DNA of 58,052 bases from Phycicoccus sp. Root101 (GCF_001426245.1 NZ_LMCM01000006.1:1-58052); one strand, 5' to 3'; counted from the stretch's first letter, positions 39,270 to 52,060 are shown. The notes: generated by a model not told the origin, from the letters alone. Made by a program: numbers and translations.

Positions 39270-39683
39270 GTGGCTGCTCGTTCCAAGGCGCGCAAGCGCG
39301 CGATCGACATTCTCTTCGAGGCCGAGCAGCGCGGGCTCAACGCCCGCGACCTGCTCGCCGACCGGCTCGCGAAGCCGGTCACCGAGGCACCGCTGAACCA
39401 GTACACCGCCGACCTCGTCGAGGGTGTCGTGTCGCACTGGACCGACATCAACGAGCTGCTCTCGACCTACTCCCAGGGCTGGACGATCGAGCGCATGCCG
39501 AGCGTCGACCGCGCGATCCTGCGCCTGGGTGCCTACGAGATCCTCTACACCGACGACATCCCGGACGGTGTCGCGATCTCCGAGGCCGTCGAGCTGGCCA
39601 CGTCGCTGTCCACGGACGACTCGCCGAAGTTCGTCAACGGCCTGCTGGGCCGCCTCGCCGAGGTCAAGCCGACCCTGGCCTGA
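39270..39683 (+). CDS. nusB: Transcription antitermination factor NusB
   Basis: 137 aa, GTG immediately after the efp stop. All-helical NusB fold: [17 protein letters not shown] at residue 6, [20 protein letters not shown] near 75 and [11 protein letters not shown] near 100. It binds boxA with NusE in rRNA antitermination. Order efp-nusB is standard. A perfect palindrome starts 16 bases after its stop. Confidence 0.96.
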   Translation: MAARSKARKRAIDILFEAEQRGLNARDLLADRLAKPVTEAPLNQYTADLVEGVVSHWTDINELLSTYSQGWTIERMPSVDRAILRLGAYEILYTDDIPDGVAISEAVELATSLSTDDSPKFVNGLLGRLAEVKPTLA

Positions 39684-39699
39684 GACCCCTGTCGTCCCG

Positions 39700-39747
39700 C
39701 TTTGGGTGCCTGGACGGTCGGAATTCCGACCGTCCAGGCACCCAAAG
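39700..39747. repeat. 48-bp perfect palindrome
   Basis: Two 24-bp arms with no spacer; the left arm begins CTTTGGGTGCCTGGACGG and the centre is GGAATTCC. It lies between nusB and the pyr promoter. As RNA it would form a 22-bp hairpin and could end nusB transcription, but there is no T-tract. As DNA it could be a dispersed palindromic element or a protein-binding site. Confidence 0.9.
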
Positions 39748-39802
39748 TCGCATCGGGGGAGCGTGCGGCGAGCCCGGTGTGCGTCCGCAGGGGATCGGCC
39801 GC

Positions 39803-39808
39803 TACAGT
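39803..39808 (+). promoter_or_regulatory. -10 box (TACAGT) of the pyr operon
   Basis: TACAGT matches TAnnnT and would start transcription near 39815, giving a leader of about 57 nt that contains the PyrR site. Confidence 0.55.
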
Positions 39809-39828
39809 GGCCAGCGATCGACATCCTT

Positions 39829-39862
39829 TAACGACCTGTCCTGTGAGGCAGGGAAGGAGGTC
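39829..39862 (+). promoter_or_regulatory. PyrR-binding leader element
   Basis: GTCCTGTGAGGC at 39838-39849 matches the PyrR-loop consensus RUCCNGNGAGGY at every position. GACCT (39833-39837) can pair with AGGTC (39858-39862), which covers the end of the AAGGAGG Shine-Dalgarno (39854-39860). Binding of PyrR with UMP would therefore block translation of pyrR and, through coupled genes, the operon. No attenuator terminator is present between this element and the start codon. Confidence 0.85.
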
Positions 39863-39871
39863 CTGACGCCC

Positions 39872-40483
39872 GTGCGTCCTGACTCAGCCGTACCCGTCCC
39901 GGTCGACGCCTCCCCGGCTCCCGGGGCCCCGACCCCGTCACCGTCGCGCACGGTGCTCTCGGCCAGCGACATCTCCCGCGCCCTGCGCCGCGTGGCCCAC
40001 GAGATCCTCGAGCACAACAAGGGTGGGACCGACCTCGTCATCCTCGGCATCCCGAGCCGCGGCGTCGTCCTCGCCCAGCGGCTCGCCGCCGTGATGGAGA
40101 GCGTCGAGGGCAAGCCGGTCCCGGTCGGCGCGCTCGACGTGACGATGCACCGCGACGACCTGCGCCGCCAGCCCACCCGCAGCCCCCGGCACACCGACAT
40201 CCCCGGCGGCGGGATCGACGACAAGGTGGTCGTGCTCGTCGACGACGTCCTGTACTCGGGCCGTACCGTGCGCGCCGCCCTCGACGCCCTGTCGGACCTC
40301 GGCCGTCCCCGCGCCGTGCGGTTGGCCGTGCTCGTCGACCGCGGTCACCGCGAGCTGCCGATCCGCGCCGACCACGTGGGCAAGAACCTTCCCACCTCCA
40401 GCGCGGAGCGCGTCTCGGTGCGCCTCAGCGAGCACGACGGCGTCGAGGACCAGGTCACCATCGCCGGAGGAGAGTCGAGATGA
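39872..40483 (+). CDS. pyrR: PyrR, pyrimidine operon regulator / uracil phosphoribosyltransferase
   Basis: 203 aa from GTG 39872, 11 bases after AAGGAGG. The first ~35 residues are a Pro/Ser/Ala-rich extension ([18 protein letters not shown]) not found in Bacillus PyrR. The core starts at [20 protein letters not shown]; the PRPP motif is [18 protein letters not shown] near residue 122 and IGIPSRG-like LGIPSRGV near 67. It binds its own leader RNA with UMP as co-repressor. The pyrB ATG overlaps its stop. Confidence 0.94.
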   Translation: MRPDSAVPVPVDASPAPGAPTPSPSRTVLSASDISRALRRVAHEILEHNKGGTDLVILGIPSRGVVLAQRLAAVMESVEGKPVPVGALDVTMHRDDLRRQPTRSPRHTDIPGGGIDDKVVVLVDDVLYSGRTVRAALDALSDLGRPRAVRLAVLVDRGHRELPIRADHVGKNLPTSSAERVSVRLSEHDGVEDQVTIAGGESR

Positions 40484-41466
40484 CCATCGCCCTGTCCCGC
40501 GAGGCGACCACGCGGCACACCCGTCGTCACCTGCTGTCCTCGGCGGACCTCGACCGCGCGCAGGTCCGCGAGATCCTCGACACCGCCGCCGAGATGCACG
40601 GCGTGCAGCAGCGTGAGGTGAAGAAGCTCCCGACCCTGCGGGGGCGCACCGTGGTCAACCTGTTCTTCGAGGACTCGACCCGCACCCGCAGCTCGTTCGA
40701 GATCGCCGGGAAGTGGCTCTCGGCCGACGTCATCAACATCAGCGGCAAGGGGTCCTCGACCTCCAAGGGTGAGTCGCTGCGTGACACGGTCCTCACCGTG
40801 GCGGCCATGGGGGTCGACGCGCTCGTCATCCGCCACCACGCCAGCGGCGCCGCCCAGCAGGTCAGCCAGTGGGTCGACGCGCACGTGGTCAACGCCGGCG
40901 ACGGCACCCACGAGCACCCGACGCAGGCATTGCTGGACGCGTACACGATGGAGCGCCGGCTCGGGGACCTCGAGGGTCGCCACGTCGCGATCGTCGGCGA
41001 CCTGACCCACTCCCGGGTGGTCCGGTCGAACCTCATCACGCTGCGCACCCTCGGGGTCCGCGTCACCCTGGTCGCGCCGCCGACCCTGATGCCCAGCGGC
41101 ATCGGTCCGTGGGCAGCGGCGGAGGGGTTCGCGCTGTCGAACGACTTCGACGCGGTGCTGCCGACCGTGGACGCCGTGATGATGCTGCGGGTGCAGCGGG
41201 AGCGCATGAGCGGAGGGTTCTTCCCGACGCCGCGCGAGTACACCGTGGGGTACGGCCTGACCCGGCCGCGGCTCGACGTGCTCATGGCCGCCAACCCCGA
41301 CGCCGTCATCTGCCACCCCGGCCCGATGAACCGTGGCCTCGAGATCTCGCCGGACGCCGCGGACGCCGCCGCGTCGCTGGTGCTCGACCAGGTCAGCGCC
41401 GGGGTCGCGGTGCGGATGAGCGTGCTCTACCACCTGCTCGCCGGCGGCGAGGGAGAGGACAGCTGA
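40480..41466 (+). CDS. pyrB: Aspartate carbamoyltransferase
   Basis: 328 aa, ATGA overlap with pyrR. Carbamoyl-phosphate site [15 protein letters not shown] near residue 63, [15 protein letters not shown] near 90, [11 protein letters not shown] near 147 and CHPGPMNRG near 283. No pyrI is present, so it is probably the catalytic-only (class C or DHO-associated) type, regulated by PyrR rather than allosterically. Its last base is the first of the pyrC ATG. Confidence 0.96.
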   Translation: MTIALSREATTRHTRRHLLSSADLDRAQVREILDTAAEMHGVQQREVKKLPTLRGRTVVNLFFEDSTRTRSSFEIAGKWLSADVINISGKGSSTSKGESLRDTVLTVAAMGVDALVIRHHASGAAQQVSQWVDAHVVNAGDGTHEHPTQALLDAYTMERRLGDLEGRHVAIVGDLTHSRVVRSNLITLRTLGVRVTLVAPPTLMPSGIGPWAAAEGFALSNDFDAVLPTVDAVMMLRVQRERMSGGFFPTPREYTVGYGLTRPRLDVLMAANPDAVICHPGPMNRGLEISPDAADAAASLVLDQVSAGVAVRMSVLYHLLAGGEGEDS

Positions 41467-42764
41467 TGGCCAGCCTGCTCATCACCGGAGCCGACCTCGT
41501 CGGCCGCGACACCGACGGACGCGCCGACATCCTCGTCGAGGACGGCGTCATCACCGAGGTCGGCTCGATCCGCTCGGCCAAGGGGGCCGACGTCCTCGAC
41601 GCCGACGGGCTCGTGGCGCTGCCCGGACTGGTCGACCTGCACACCCACCTGCGCGAGCCCGGCCGCGAGGACGCGGAGACGATCGCCTCCGGTGCCGCGG
41701 CCGCCGCGGTCGGTGGGTTCACCGCGGTGCTCGCGATGGCCAACACCAACCCCGTCACCGACACGGCAGAGGCCGCGGAACGCATCTTCGACCTGGGACG
41801 GGCCACCGGCCTGGTCGACGTCGTGCCCGTGGGTGCGGTCACCAAGGGCCTGGACGGTGAGGAGCTCGCCGAGCTCGGTCTCATGCACCGTTCCCGAGCG
41901 CGCACCACCTTCTTCTCCGACGACGGCAGGTGCGTCCACAACGCACGGGTGATGCGCCGCGCGCTGGAGTACGTCCGCGCCTTCGGGGGCGTCGTCTCCC
42001 AGCACGCCCAGGACCCGAACCTCGCCGGTCCGCAGGCCTGCGCCCACGAGGGCGAGCTGTCCGGTCGACTCGGGCTGCCCGGCTGGCCGGGCATCGCCGA
42101 GGAGTCGATCGTCGCCCGTGACGTCATGCTTGCCCGCCACACCGGCTCGCGCGTCCACGTCGCCCACGTCTCCACCGCGGGCACGGTCGAGGTGATCCGC
42201 TGGGCCAGGGCCCAGGGCATCGACGTGACCGCCGAGGTCACGCCCCACCACCTCGTGCTGACGACCGACCTGCTGGCCGGCTACGACCCCACCTTCAAGG
42301 TCAACCCGCCGCTGCGGCCCCAGGAGGACGTCGACGCCCTGCGCGCCGCGCTCGCCGACGGCACCATCGACGCGGTCGCCACCGACCACGCCCCGCACGC
42401 CCGGCACGACAAGGAGCACGCCTTCGTCGACGCGGCGTTCGGGATGCTCGGCCTCGAGACCGCGTTGTCCGTGGTGAGCGAGGTCATGGTCCACGGCGGG
42501 TTCCTGGACTGGGCCGGCGTCGCGCGCGTCATGTCGCAGAACCCGGCCCGCATCGCCGGGATCGCGGCCCACGGGTCGGCGCTGGCGGTCGGCGACGCGG
42601 CCCACCTCACGCTGGTCGACCCCTCCGCCGAGGTGACCGTCGACCGCAGCGCGAGCGTGTCCCTGTCCCGCAACAACCCCTGGCACGGCCGGACCCTGCG
42701 CGGTGCGGTCCACGCCACCGTCTTCGGTGGCCGGGTCACCGCCCAGAAGGGAGCCCTCGCGTGA
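41466..42764 (+). CDS. pyrC: Dihydroorotase
   Basis: 432 aa, type I amidohydrolase. Metal ligands: LVDLHTHLREPG near residue 60 (HxH), conserved Asp in TTFFSDDG near 150, HAQDP near 178, VHVAHVST near 232 and DAVATDHAPHA near 304. PPLRPQEDVDAL near 277 is family-typical. Converts carbamoyl aspartate to dihydroorotate. ATG overlaps the pyrB stop by one base. Confidence 0.96.
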   Translation: MASLLITGADLVGRDTDGRADILVEDGVITEVGSIRSAKGADVLDADGLVALPGLVDLHTHLREPGREDAETIASGAAAAAVGGFTAVLAMANTNPVTDTAEAAERIFDLGRATGLVDVVPVGAVTKGLDGEELAELGLMHRSRARTTFFSDDGRCVHNARVMRRALEYVRAFGGVVSQHAQDPNLAGPQACAHEGELSGRLGLPGWPGIAEESIVARDVMLARHTGSRVHVAHVSTAGTVEVIRWARAQGIDVTAEVTPHHLVLTTDLLAGYDPTFKVNPPLRPQEDVDALRAALADGTIDAVATDHAPHARHDKEHAFVDAAFGMLGLETALSVVSEVMVHGGFLDWAGVARVMSQNPARIAGIAAHGSALAVGDAAHLTLVDPSAEVTVDRSASVSLSRNNPWHGRTLRGAVHATVFGGRVTAQKGALA

Positions 42765-43369
42765 CGCGACTCCAGGCCGTCGGGGTGCTCCTCGTGGCGC
42801 TCGGCCTCATCTACGCGCTCCTGTATGCCGCGTGGCTGCGCAAGCGCCGCCGTCACGCCTCCGCGGCCATCGTCGCCGAGCGCGAGCGCACCCGGAGCGG
42901 TGAGGTCACCGACGACGGCAAGGAGCCGAAGGCTGCGGCAGCCCGGCTGTCGGTCGAGGGCACGTACGTCAGCACCACCACGGCCGTCAGCCGGCTCGAG
43001 CGGGTCACCGTCGAGGGACTCGGCAACCGCGCCAGGGCGACCCTGGTCATCAACCGTGGGACCCCCGAGGACCTGGTCCGCATCGAGCGCCAGGGCGAGT
43101 CGACCGTGGTCATCACCGGACCGCGCCTGGTGGCGGTGCGCCGCGACCGCGGCATGGTCGGCAAGTTCGTCGGCAGCAACAAGATGCTGATCCTGCAGTG
43201 GCGGGCCGATGACGACGCGCTCTACGAGACCGGGTTCCTGCCGCGCTACAAGGCCGACCTCGACCGGGTCGAGTCCGCCCTGTGGTGGCACACCGGCGAG
43301 TCCCGCGAGTCGGAGAACCCGGCTCACGACCCCGATTCCCCTGCGACAGAAGGACGATCCACGTCATGA
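42761..43369 (+). CDS. Membrane-anchored PH-like protein of the pyr operon
   Basis: 202 aa, GTGA overlap with pyrC. One N-terminal helix (residues ~6-24, [20 protein letters not shown]) and a basic KRRRRH patch are followed by a beta-rich domain (~65-180, [20 protein letters not shown] ... [17 protein letters not shown]). The gene sits between pyrC and carA, as Rv1382 does in M. tuberculosis, and is annotated as PH-like. Why a membrane protein is locked into the pyrimidine operon is not known. Confidence 0.85.
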   Translation: MTRLQAVGVLLVALGLIYALLYAAWLRKRRRHASAAIVAERERTRSGEVTDDGKEPKAAAARLSVEGTYVSTTTAVSRLERVTVEGLGNRARATLVINRGTPEDLVRIERQGESTVVITGPRLVAVRRDRGMVGKFVGSNKMLILQWRADDDALYETGFLPRYKADLDRVESALWWHTGESRESENPAHDPDSPATEGRSTS

Positions 43370-44556
43370 CCAGTCCCGCCCACCTCGCGCCGCGCGGTGC
43401 CGCCGTCCTCGTCCTCGAGGACGGGCGGGCCTTCCACGGTGAGGCCTACGGCGCCACCGGCCAGACCGTCGGCGAGGCGGTGTTCTCCACCGGCATGACC
43501 GGGTACCAGGAGACGCTCACCGACCCGAGCTACCACCGGCAGGTCGTCGTCATGACGGCCCCCCACATCGGGAACACCGGCGTTAACGACGAGGACGGCG
43601 AGTCCCGCAGGATCTGGGTCGCCGGCTACGTCGTGCGCGACCCCGCGCTGCGGCCGTCGAACTGGCGCTCGCAGAAGTCGCTCGAGGACGACCTGCGCGA
43701 GCAGGGGGTCGTGGGGATCAGCGGCATCGACACCCGTGCCCTGACCCGCCACCTGCGTGAGCGCGGCGCCATGCGCGTCGGGATCTTCTCCGGCGACCGG
43801 GCCGACCAGTCCGTCGCGCAGCTCACCTCGACCGTGCAGGAGGCGCCGCTCATGGCCGGTGCCGCCCTGGCCGCCGAGGTCACCACCGAGGAGGCGTACG
43901 TCGTGCCGGCGGTGGGGGAGAAGCGCTACACGGTCGCGGCCCTCGACCTCGGCATCAAGGCGATGACGCCGACCCTGCTCGCGCAGCAGGGCATCGAGGT
44001 GCACGTGCTCCCGGCCACCTCGACCTTCGAGGAGATCCGCGCGATCGGCGAGGACGGGCCGGACGGGGTGTTCTTCTCCAACGGTCCCGGTGACCCCTCC
44101 ACCGCGGACGCCGAGGTCGCCGTGCTGCGCCAGGTGCTCGACGCGCGCATCCCGTTCTTCGGGATCTGCTTCGGCAACCAGCTGCTCGGGCGCGCGTTGG
44201 GCTTCGGCACCTACAAGCTCAAGTACGGCCACCGCGGCATCAACCAGCCGGTGATGGACCGCACCACCGGCAAGGTCGAGGTCACCGCGCACAACCACGG
44301 CTTCGCGGTCGACGCGCCCCTGAACGGGGAGGTGACCGCCCCCGCGGACGCCGACGGCACGGCATACGGGCGGGTGCGGGTCTCGCACGTCTGCCTCAAC
44401 GACGACGTGGTCGAGGGCCTCGAGTGCCTCGACCTGCCGGCCTACTCCGTGCAGTACCACCCGGAGGCAGCAGCCGGTCCCCACGACGCGGGCTACCTGT
44501 TCGACCGGTTCGTCGAGCTCATGAAGGCCAACCAGCAGAAGGGACACGGTCTCTAG
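43366..44556 (+). CDS. carA: Carbamoyl-phosphate synthase small subunit
   Basis: 396 aa, ATGA overlap with the preceding gene. N-terminal CarA domain ([18 protein letters not shown] near residue 40), then class I glutaminase with the nucleophile Cys in [16 protein letters not shown] near 267 and His/Glu in [12 protein letters not shown] near 362. Delivers ammonia to CarB. Two bases separate its stop from the carB ATG. Confidence 0.97.
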   Translation: MTSPAHLAPRGAAVLVLEDGRAFHGEAYGATGQTVGEAVFSTGMTGYQETLTDPSYHRQVVVMTAPHIGNTGVNDEDGESRRIWVAGYVVRDPALRPSNWRSQKSLEDDLREQGVVGISGIDTRALTRHLRERGAMRVGIFSGDRADQSVAQLTSTVQEAPLMAGAALAAEVTTEEAYVVPAVGEKRYTVAALDLGIKAMTPTLLAQQGIEVHVLPATSTFEEIRAIGEDGPDGVFFSNGPGDPSTADAEVAVLRQVLDARIPFFGICFGNQLLGRALGFGTYKLKYGHRGINQPVMDRTTGKVEVTAHNHGFAVDAPLNGEVTAPADADGTAYGRVRVSHVCLNDDVVEGLECLDLPAYSVQYHPEAAAGPHDAGYLFDRFVELMKANQQKGHGL

Positions 44557-44558
44557 AC

Positions 44559-47878
<3,320 letters not shown>

Positions 47879-47882
<4 letters not shown>

Positions 47883-48784
47883 GCGAGGCCACCACGCGCC
47901 ATACCCGTCCCGGTGGGGGAGTCGTGCAGGTGACCGGTGAGCTCATCGCGACCCGGCGCGCCGGCGCCTACCACCACCTCACCTTCGTGGCGCCGGGCAT
48001 CGCCGAGCTCGCCCGGCCCGGCCAGTTCGTCGCCCTCGCCGTGGGCGGGCCGACGAGCGCGAACCTGCTGCGCCGCTGCTTCTCGATCCACAAGGTCAGC
48101 CCCTCCGGGACCTACGGCGGGACGGTGGACGTCGTCGTCGCGGCGCACGGCCCGGGCACCCAGTGGATCTCCGAGCTGCGCGCCCATGACGAGGTCGACA
48201 TCGTCGGACCGCTCGGCCGCGCCTTCCCGCTCCCCAAGGAGCCGGTGCCCTGCGTCCTCGTCGGCGGCGGGTACGGCAGCGCCCCGCTGTTCTGGCTGGC
48301 CGAGGCGCTGCGGGCCCGCGGCTGCCACGTCGAGGTCGTCCTCGGCGCGGCGACCGAGTCCAGGCTCTTCGGCGTCGTCGAGGCGCGCCGCTACGCGGAC
48401 GGGGTCACGGTGACCACGGACGACGGGTCCATGGGCACCAAGGGCTGGGTCTCCGACGTGCTGCCCGACGTGATCCGCCGCACGGGCGCCGCCGTCGTGT
48501 ACGGCTGCGGACCGATGGCCATGCTCAGGTCGATCACCGACGTGGCCACGGCCGAGGGTGCGGTGGCCCAGGTCGCGGTCGAGGAGTCGATGGCCTGCGG
48601 TGTCGGGGTCTGCATGACCTGCGTCATGCCGGTCGTCGACGCGTCGGGCGTCACCAAGATGGTGCGGTCCTGCGTCGAGGGACCGGTGTTCCGCGGAGAC
48701 CGGGTGCGCTGGGACGCGTTCTCCGACGGACTGTGCCGGGTGCCCGACGACGCCGTCGGTGCGCCGAGGGCAGGAGGCCACTGA
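47879..48784 (+). CDS. pyrK: Dihydroorotate dehydrogenase electron-transfer subunit
   Basis: 301 aa, GTGA overlap with carB. FAD domain with RRCFSIHKV near residue 64, NAD-binding [16 protein letters not shown] near 123, and a C-terminal [2Fe-2S] site with Cys in [11 protein letters not shown] near 240 and the fourth in RSCVEGPVF near 266. This is the PyrK of class 1B dihydroorotate dehydrogenase, passing electrons from PyrD's FMN to NAD. The N-terminus carries ~15 extra residues. It overlaps pyrD by one base. Confidence 0.94.
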
Positions 48785-49809
48785 TGACCACCACCACCAC
48801 CACCACCACCGTGCCGGCCACGCCCGCGATGTCCGCAGCGTCCGCCGTGTCCGCCGTGGACATGTCGGTCGACCTCGCCGGTCGGCACCTGCCGAGCCCC
48901 ATGATGACCGCCTCCGGCTGCGCCGCCAACGGCCGCGAGCTCGGCCGGTTCTTCGACGTCGCCGAGCTCGGGGCGTTCGTCACCAAGTCCGTCATGGCCG
49001 ACCCGCGGTCCGGCCGCGGCACGCCCCGCATGGCCGAGACGCCCTCCGGGATGCTCAACTCGATCGGCCTGCAGGGCCCGGGCATCACCTCGTTCGTCGA
49101 GAACGACCTCGCCTGGCTCAAGCAGGCCGGGGCCAGGACGCTGGTCTCCATCGCCGGCAACACCAGCGGCGAGTTCGCCGACGTCGCTGCCACGCTGCGG
49201 GCCAGCGACGCGTTCGACGCGGTGGTCGGTGTCGAGGTCAACATCTCCTGCCCGAACGTCGCGAACCGCGGGCTTGTCTTCGCCTGCGACCCGTTGGCCT
49301 CGGCCAAGGTGATCGCCCTGGTGCGGGAGCAGCTGCCGCGGGACGTGCCGATCTTCGCCAAGCTGACGCCCGACGTCACCGACATCGTCAGCGTCGCGCA
49401 GTCCTGCGTGAAGGCGGGTGCCGACGGCCTCACGATGATCAACACCCTGCTCGGCATGGTCATCGACACCGACCTGCTCCGACCGCAGGTCGCGGGGGTG
49501 ACCGGTGGGCTGTCCGGCCCGGCCGTCCGGCCCGTCGCCGTCCGCGCGGTCTGGCAGACCCGCGCCGCGATGCTCGAGGGGCGGCTGCCGTTCGTCCCGA
49601 TCATCGGCGTCGGGGGAGTGCGCACCGGGCGCGACGCGCTCGAGCTCGTCGCTGCCGGCGCGAGCGCCGTGCAGGTCGGCACCGCGACGTTCAACGACCC
49701 GTCGGCGCCGGTGCGCGTCGGTCGAGAGCTCGCGGGACTGTTGCACGACAAGGGATTCGAGCGACTTGCCGACGTGGTCGGTATCGCCCACGAGAGGGTG
49801 GCACGCTGA
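48784..49809 (+). CDS. pyrD: Dihydroorotate dehydrogenase, class 1B catalytic subunit
   Basis: 341 aa from ATG 48784. The first residues are eight threonines from an (ACC)8 tract, then an Ala/Ser-rich stretch. Similarity to the family begins near DMSVDLAGRHLPSPMMTASG (residue ~26). FMN barrel: FVTKSVMADPRSGRGTPRM near 60, NISCPNV near 155 with the class 1 catalytic Cys, IIGVGGVRTG near 275. Coupled to pyrK, which fixes it as class 1B. GTG 48811 or a later start would remove the Thr run, but ATG 48784 fits the one-base overlap pattern. Confidence 0.93.
   Translation: MTTTTTTTTVPATPAMSAASAVSAVDMSVDLAGRHLPSPMMTASGCAANGRELGRFFDVAELGAFVTKSVMADPRSGRGTPRMAETPSGMLNSIGLQGPGITSFVENDLAWLKQAGARTLVSIAGNTSGEFADVAATLRASDAFDAVVGVEVNISCPNVANRGLVFACDPLASAKVIALVREQLPRDVPIFAKLTPDVTDIVSVAQSCVKAGADGLTMINTLLGMVIDTDLLRPQVAGVTGGLSGPAVRPVAVRAVWQTRAAMLEGRLPFVPIIGVGGVRTGRDALELVAAGASAVQVGTATFNDPSAPVRVGRELAGLLHDKGFERLADVVGIAHERVAR
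48787..48810 (+). repeat. (ACC)8 microsatellite at the pyrD 5' end
   Basis: Eight perfect ACC triplets follow the pyrD ATG and code for Thr-8. Unit changes would keep the frame. Confidence 0.95.
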
Positions 49810-50717
49810 TGGCGGACCAGGCGCGGCAGGACGAGACACAGGACCAGGCGCACGACCAGGCGCACGAGCGGGTGACGTTCGGCCAGCGGCTGCGGGCCAC
49901 CACCGACCGGTTCGGACCGCTGTGTGCCGGGATCGACCCGCACCGCGCCCTGGTGGAGTCGTGGGGCCTGACGTACGACGTCGAGGGGCTGACCCGGTTC
50001 ACCGAGACGTGCGTCGAGGCCTTCGCCGGGCACGTCGGCGTGGTCAAGCCGCAGTCCGCCTTCTTCGAGGTCTTCGGGTCCCGAGGCGTCGCCGTCCTCG
50101 AGCGCGCCATCCTCGCCCTGCGCGAGGCCGGCACGCTGGTCATCCTCGACGCGAAGCGCGGCGACATCGGCTCGACGATGTCGGCCTACGCCGAGGCCTA
50201 CCTCGGCGACGACGCCGTGGCGCCCGCTGACGCCCTCACCGCGAGCCCCTACCTCGGGTTCGAGTCCCTGCGCCCGGCGCTCGACCTCGCGGCGCAGACC
50301 GGTCGTGGTGTCTTCGTCCTCGGCCTCACCTCGAACCCCGAGGGACGCACCGTGCAGCACGCCACCCTGCGCGACGTGAGCGTCGCGGAGAGCATCGTGG
50401 GCGGCGCCGCCACGGAGAACGCAGCGGCCCGGTCGCACGGCGACCTCGGTTCGGTGGGGCTCGTGGTCGGCGCGACCGTCGGGTCCGCCGTCCAGGAGCT
50501 CGGCCTGGACCTGGCCGGCTGCAACGGCCCGCTGCTCGCCCCGGGCGTCGGGGCGCAGGGTGGGACGAGCGAGGACCTGCGGCGCGTCTTCGGTGACGCC
50601 CTGCCGAACGTCCTGCCGTCCTCCAGCCGTGAGGTCCTCTCCGCCGGACCGGACGTCGTCCGGCTCCGGGAGCAGGCCGTCCGCACCAGCGAGCACCTCG
50701 CCGACCTGCTCCGCTGA
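49809..50717 (+). CDS. pyrF: Orotidine 5'-phosphate decarboxylase, type 2
   Basis: 302 aa, one-base overlap with pyrD. A polar N-terminus with QAHDQAHE precedes the barrel. LCAGIDPHRALVESWG near residue 38 and the catalytic LDAKRGDIGSTMSAYAEAYLG near 115 are diagnostic of the longer mycobacterial/actinobacterial PyrF type. TASPYLGFESLRP near 140 and LAPGVGAQGG near 240 bind phosphate. It completes UMP synthesis and ends the pyr operon; 140 bases follow before mihF. Confidence 0.95.
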   Translation: MADQARQDETQDQAHDQAHERVTFGQRLRATTDRFGPLCAGIDPHRALVESWGLTYDVEGLTRFTETCVEAFAGHVGVVKPQSAFFEVFGSRGVAVLERAILALREAGTLVILDAKRGDIGSTMSAYAEAYLGDDAVAPADALTASPYLGFESLRPALDLAAQTGRGVFVLGLTSNPEGRTVQHATLRDVSVAESIVGGAATENAAARSHGDLGSVGLVVGATVGSAVQELGLDLAGCNGPLLAPGVGAQGGTSEDLRRVFGDALPNVLPSSSREVLSAGPDVVRLREQAVRTSEHLADLLR

Positions 50718-50770
50718 CGCGGTCCACCCTCCGCGCTGCGGCTTGCCGCGGCCTGCCCACCTCGACGAGA

Positions 50771-50782
50771 AACGAGCTCGTT
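50771..50782. promoter_or_regulatory. 12-bp palindrome at the mihF -35 region
   Basis: AACGAGCTCGTT is a perfect palindrome ending seven bases before the TAGAGT -10 box, so a bound protein would cover the -35 region. Candidate operator; the binder is unknown. Confidence 0.45.
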
Positions 50783-50789
50783 CGGTTGC

Positions 50790-50795
50790 TAGAGT
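50790..50795 (+). promoter_or_regulatory. -10 box (TAGAGT) for mihF
   Basis: TAGAGT would start transcription near 50802, leaving a ~55-nt leader with AAGGAG at 50845-50850, seven bases before the mihF GTG. Confidence 0.55.
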
Positions 50796-50857
50796 CGAGT
50801 GAAACAGTGAACGACGTTCGCACGACCCCTCCCGCACGCCTCACAAGGAGTACAGCT

Positions 50858-51175
50858 GTGGCACTTCCCCCGTTGACGCCCGAGCAGCGAGCAGCGGCCC
50901 TGGAGAAGGCCGCCGTGGCCCGCCGCGAGCGCGCCGCCGTCAAGAACCGCCTGAAGTACGCGCAGGGCTCCCTCAAGGAGGTCATCGCGGACGGCAAGGG
51001 CAACGACGTCGTCGGCAAGATGAAGGTCTCCGCGCTGCTCGAGTCCATGCCCGGCGTCGGCCGGGTGCGTGCTCGCCAGATCATGGAGGAGGTCGGCATC
51101 TCCGAGAGCCGCCGCGTCCGTGGCCTGGGCGCCAACCAGATCTCCGCGCTGCTCACCCGCTTCGACGAGGCGTGA
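50858..51175 (+). CDS. mihF: Actinobacterial integration host factor
   Basis: 105 aa, GTG with AAGGAG seven bases upstream. Helical N-terminus ([20 protein letters not shown]), then the DNA-binding helix-two-turn-helix region [20 protein letters not shown] near residue 64 and [13 protein letters not shown] at the end. This is the mIHF/sIHF protein of actinobacteria, unrelated to enteric IHF, a nucleoid-associated and integration host factor. It overlaps gmk, as in Streptomyces and Mycobacterium. Confidence 0.95.
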   Translation: MALPPLTPEQRAAALEKAAVARRERAAVKNRLKYAQGSLKEVIADGKGNDVVGKMKVSALLESMPGVGRVRARQIMEEVGISESRRVRGLGANQISALLTRFDEA

Positions 51176-51756
51176 GCCGCCCCGCACCTGCCGGCGAGGA
51201 ACGCCCCCGGCGCCTCGTCGTCCTGGCCGGACCCACCGCGGTCGGCAAGGGCACCCTCTCCGCCTACGTCCGCGAGCACTTCCCCGAGGTGTGGCTGTCG
51301 GTGAGCGCCACCACCCGGGCGCCCCGACCCGGTGAGGTCGAGGGAACGCACTACCACTTCGTCGACCAGGCCGAGTTCGCCCGCATGGAGCAGGACGGCG
51401 AGCTCATCGAGTCAGCCGTGGTGCACGGCCGCAACCACTACGGCACGCCGCGCGGGCCGGTGGAGCAGGCACTGGCCGAGCACCGGATGGCCCTGCTCGA
51501 GATCGACCTCCAGGGGGCGCGCCAGGTCAGGGCCACGATGCCCGAGGCGCTGTTCGTGTTCCTCGCCCCGCCGAGCTGGGACGAGCTGGTCCGCCGGCTG
51601 GTCGGCCGGGGCACCGAGGACGAGGAGGAACGCACCCGCCGCCTGGAGACCGCGAAGGTCGAGCTGGCCGCCGAGGACGAGTTCGACGTGACCATCGTCA
51701 ACGACGATGTTCGTCGGGCTGCCGAAGAACTCGTATCATTGATGCGAACCCACTGA
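51172..51756 (+). CDS. gmk: Guanylate kinase
   Basis: 194 aa, GTGA overlap with mihF. P-loop [12 protein letters not shown] near residue 18, GMP-binding [13 protein letters not shown] near 43, YHFV and [13 protein letters not shown] near 80, lid with [19 protein letters not shown] near 140. The P-loop is GPTAVGKGT rather than GPSGVGKGT, a minor change. Phosphorylates GMP to GDP. rpoZ follows 40 bases later. Confidence 0.96.
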   Translation: MSRPAPAGEERPRRLVVLAGPTAVGKGTLSAYVREHFPEVWLSVSATTRAPRPGEVEGTHYHFVDQAEFARMEQDGELIESAVVHGRNHYGTPRGPVEQALAEHRMALLEIDLQGARQVRATMPEALFVFLAPPSWDELVRRLVGRGTEDEEERTRRLETAKVELAAEDEFDVTIVNDDVRRAAEELVSLMRTH

Positions 51757-51796
51757 CTTCTTGCGCCCCGAAACAACAACAGGAGTGATTTCCCCC

Positions 51797-52060
51797 GTGT
51801 CCGGAACCGTCGCGAACCCGATCGGCATCACCAACCCCCCGATCGACGACCTCCTCACCAAGGCCGACTCCAAGTACGCCCTGGTCATCTACTCCGCCAA
51901 GCGCGCCCGCCAGATCAACGCGTACTACAGCCAGCTCCAGGAGGGCCTGCTCGAGTACGTCGGACCGCTCGTCGACAGCCAGGTCCACGAGAAGTCGATG
52001 TCCATCGCCCTGCGCGAGATCAACGAGGGCCTGGTCACCTCCGAGCCGATCGAGAGCTGA
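51797..52060 (+). CDS. rpoZ: RNA polymerase omega subunit
   Basis: 87 aa from GTG 51797, where family similarity begins ([18 protein letters not shown]), with AGGAG at 51781-51785. ATG 51761 would add 12 residues that include the Shine-Dalgarno. Core: [20 protein letters not shown], matching the omega helix that wraps beta-prime. Order gmk-rpoZ-coaBC is conserved. Confidence 0.94.
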   Translation: MSGTVANPIGITNPPIDDLLTKADSKYALVIYSAKRARQINAYYSQLQEGLLEYVGPLVDSQVHEKSMSIALREINEGLVTSEPIES

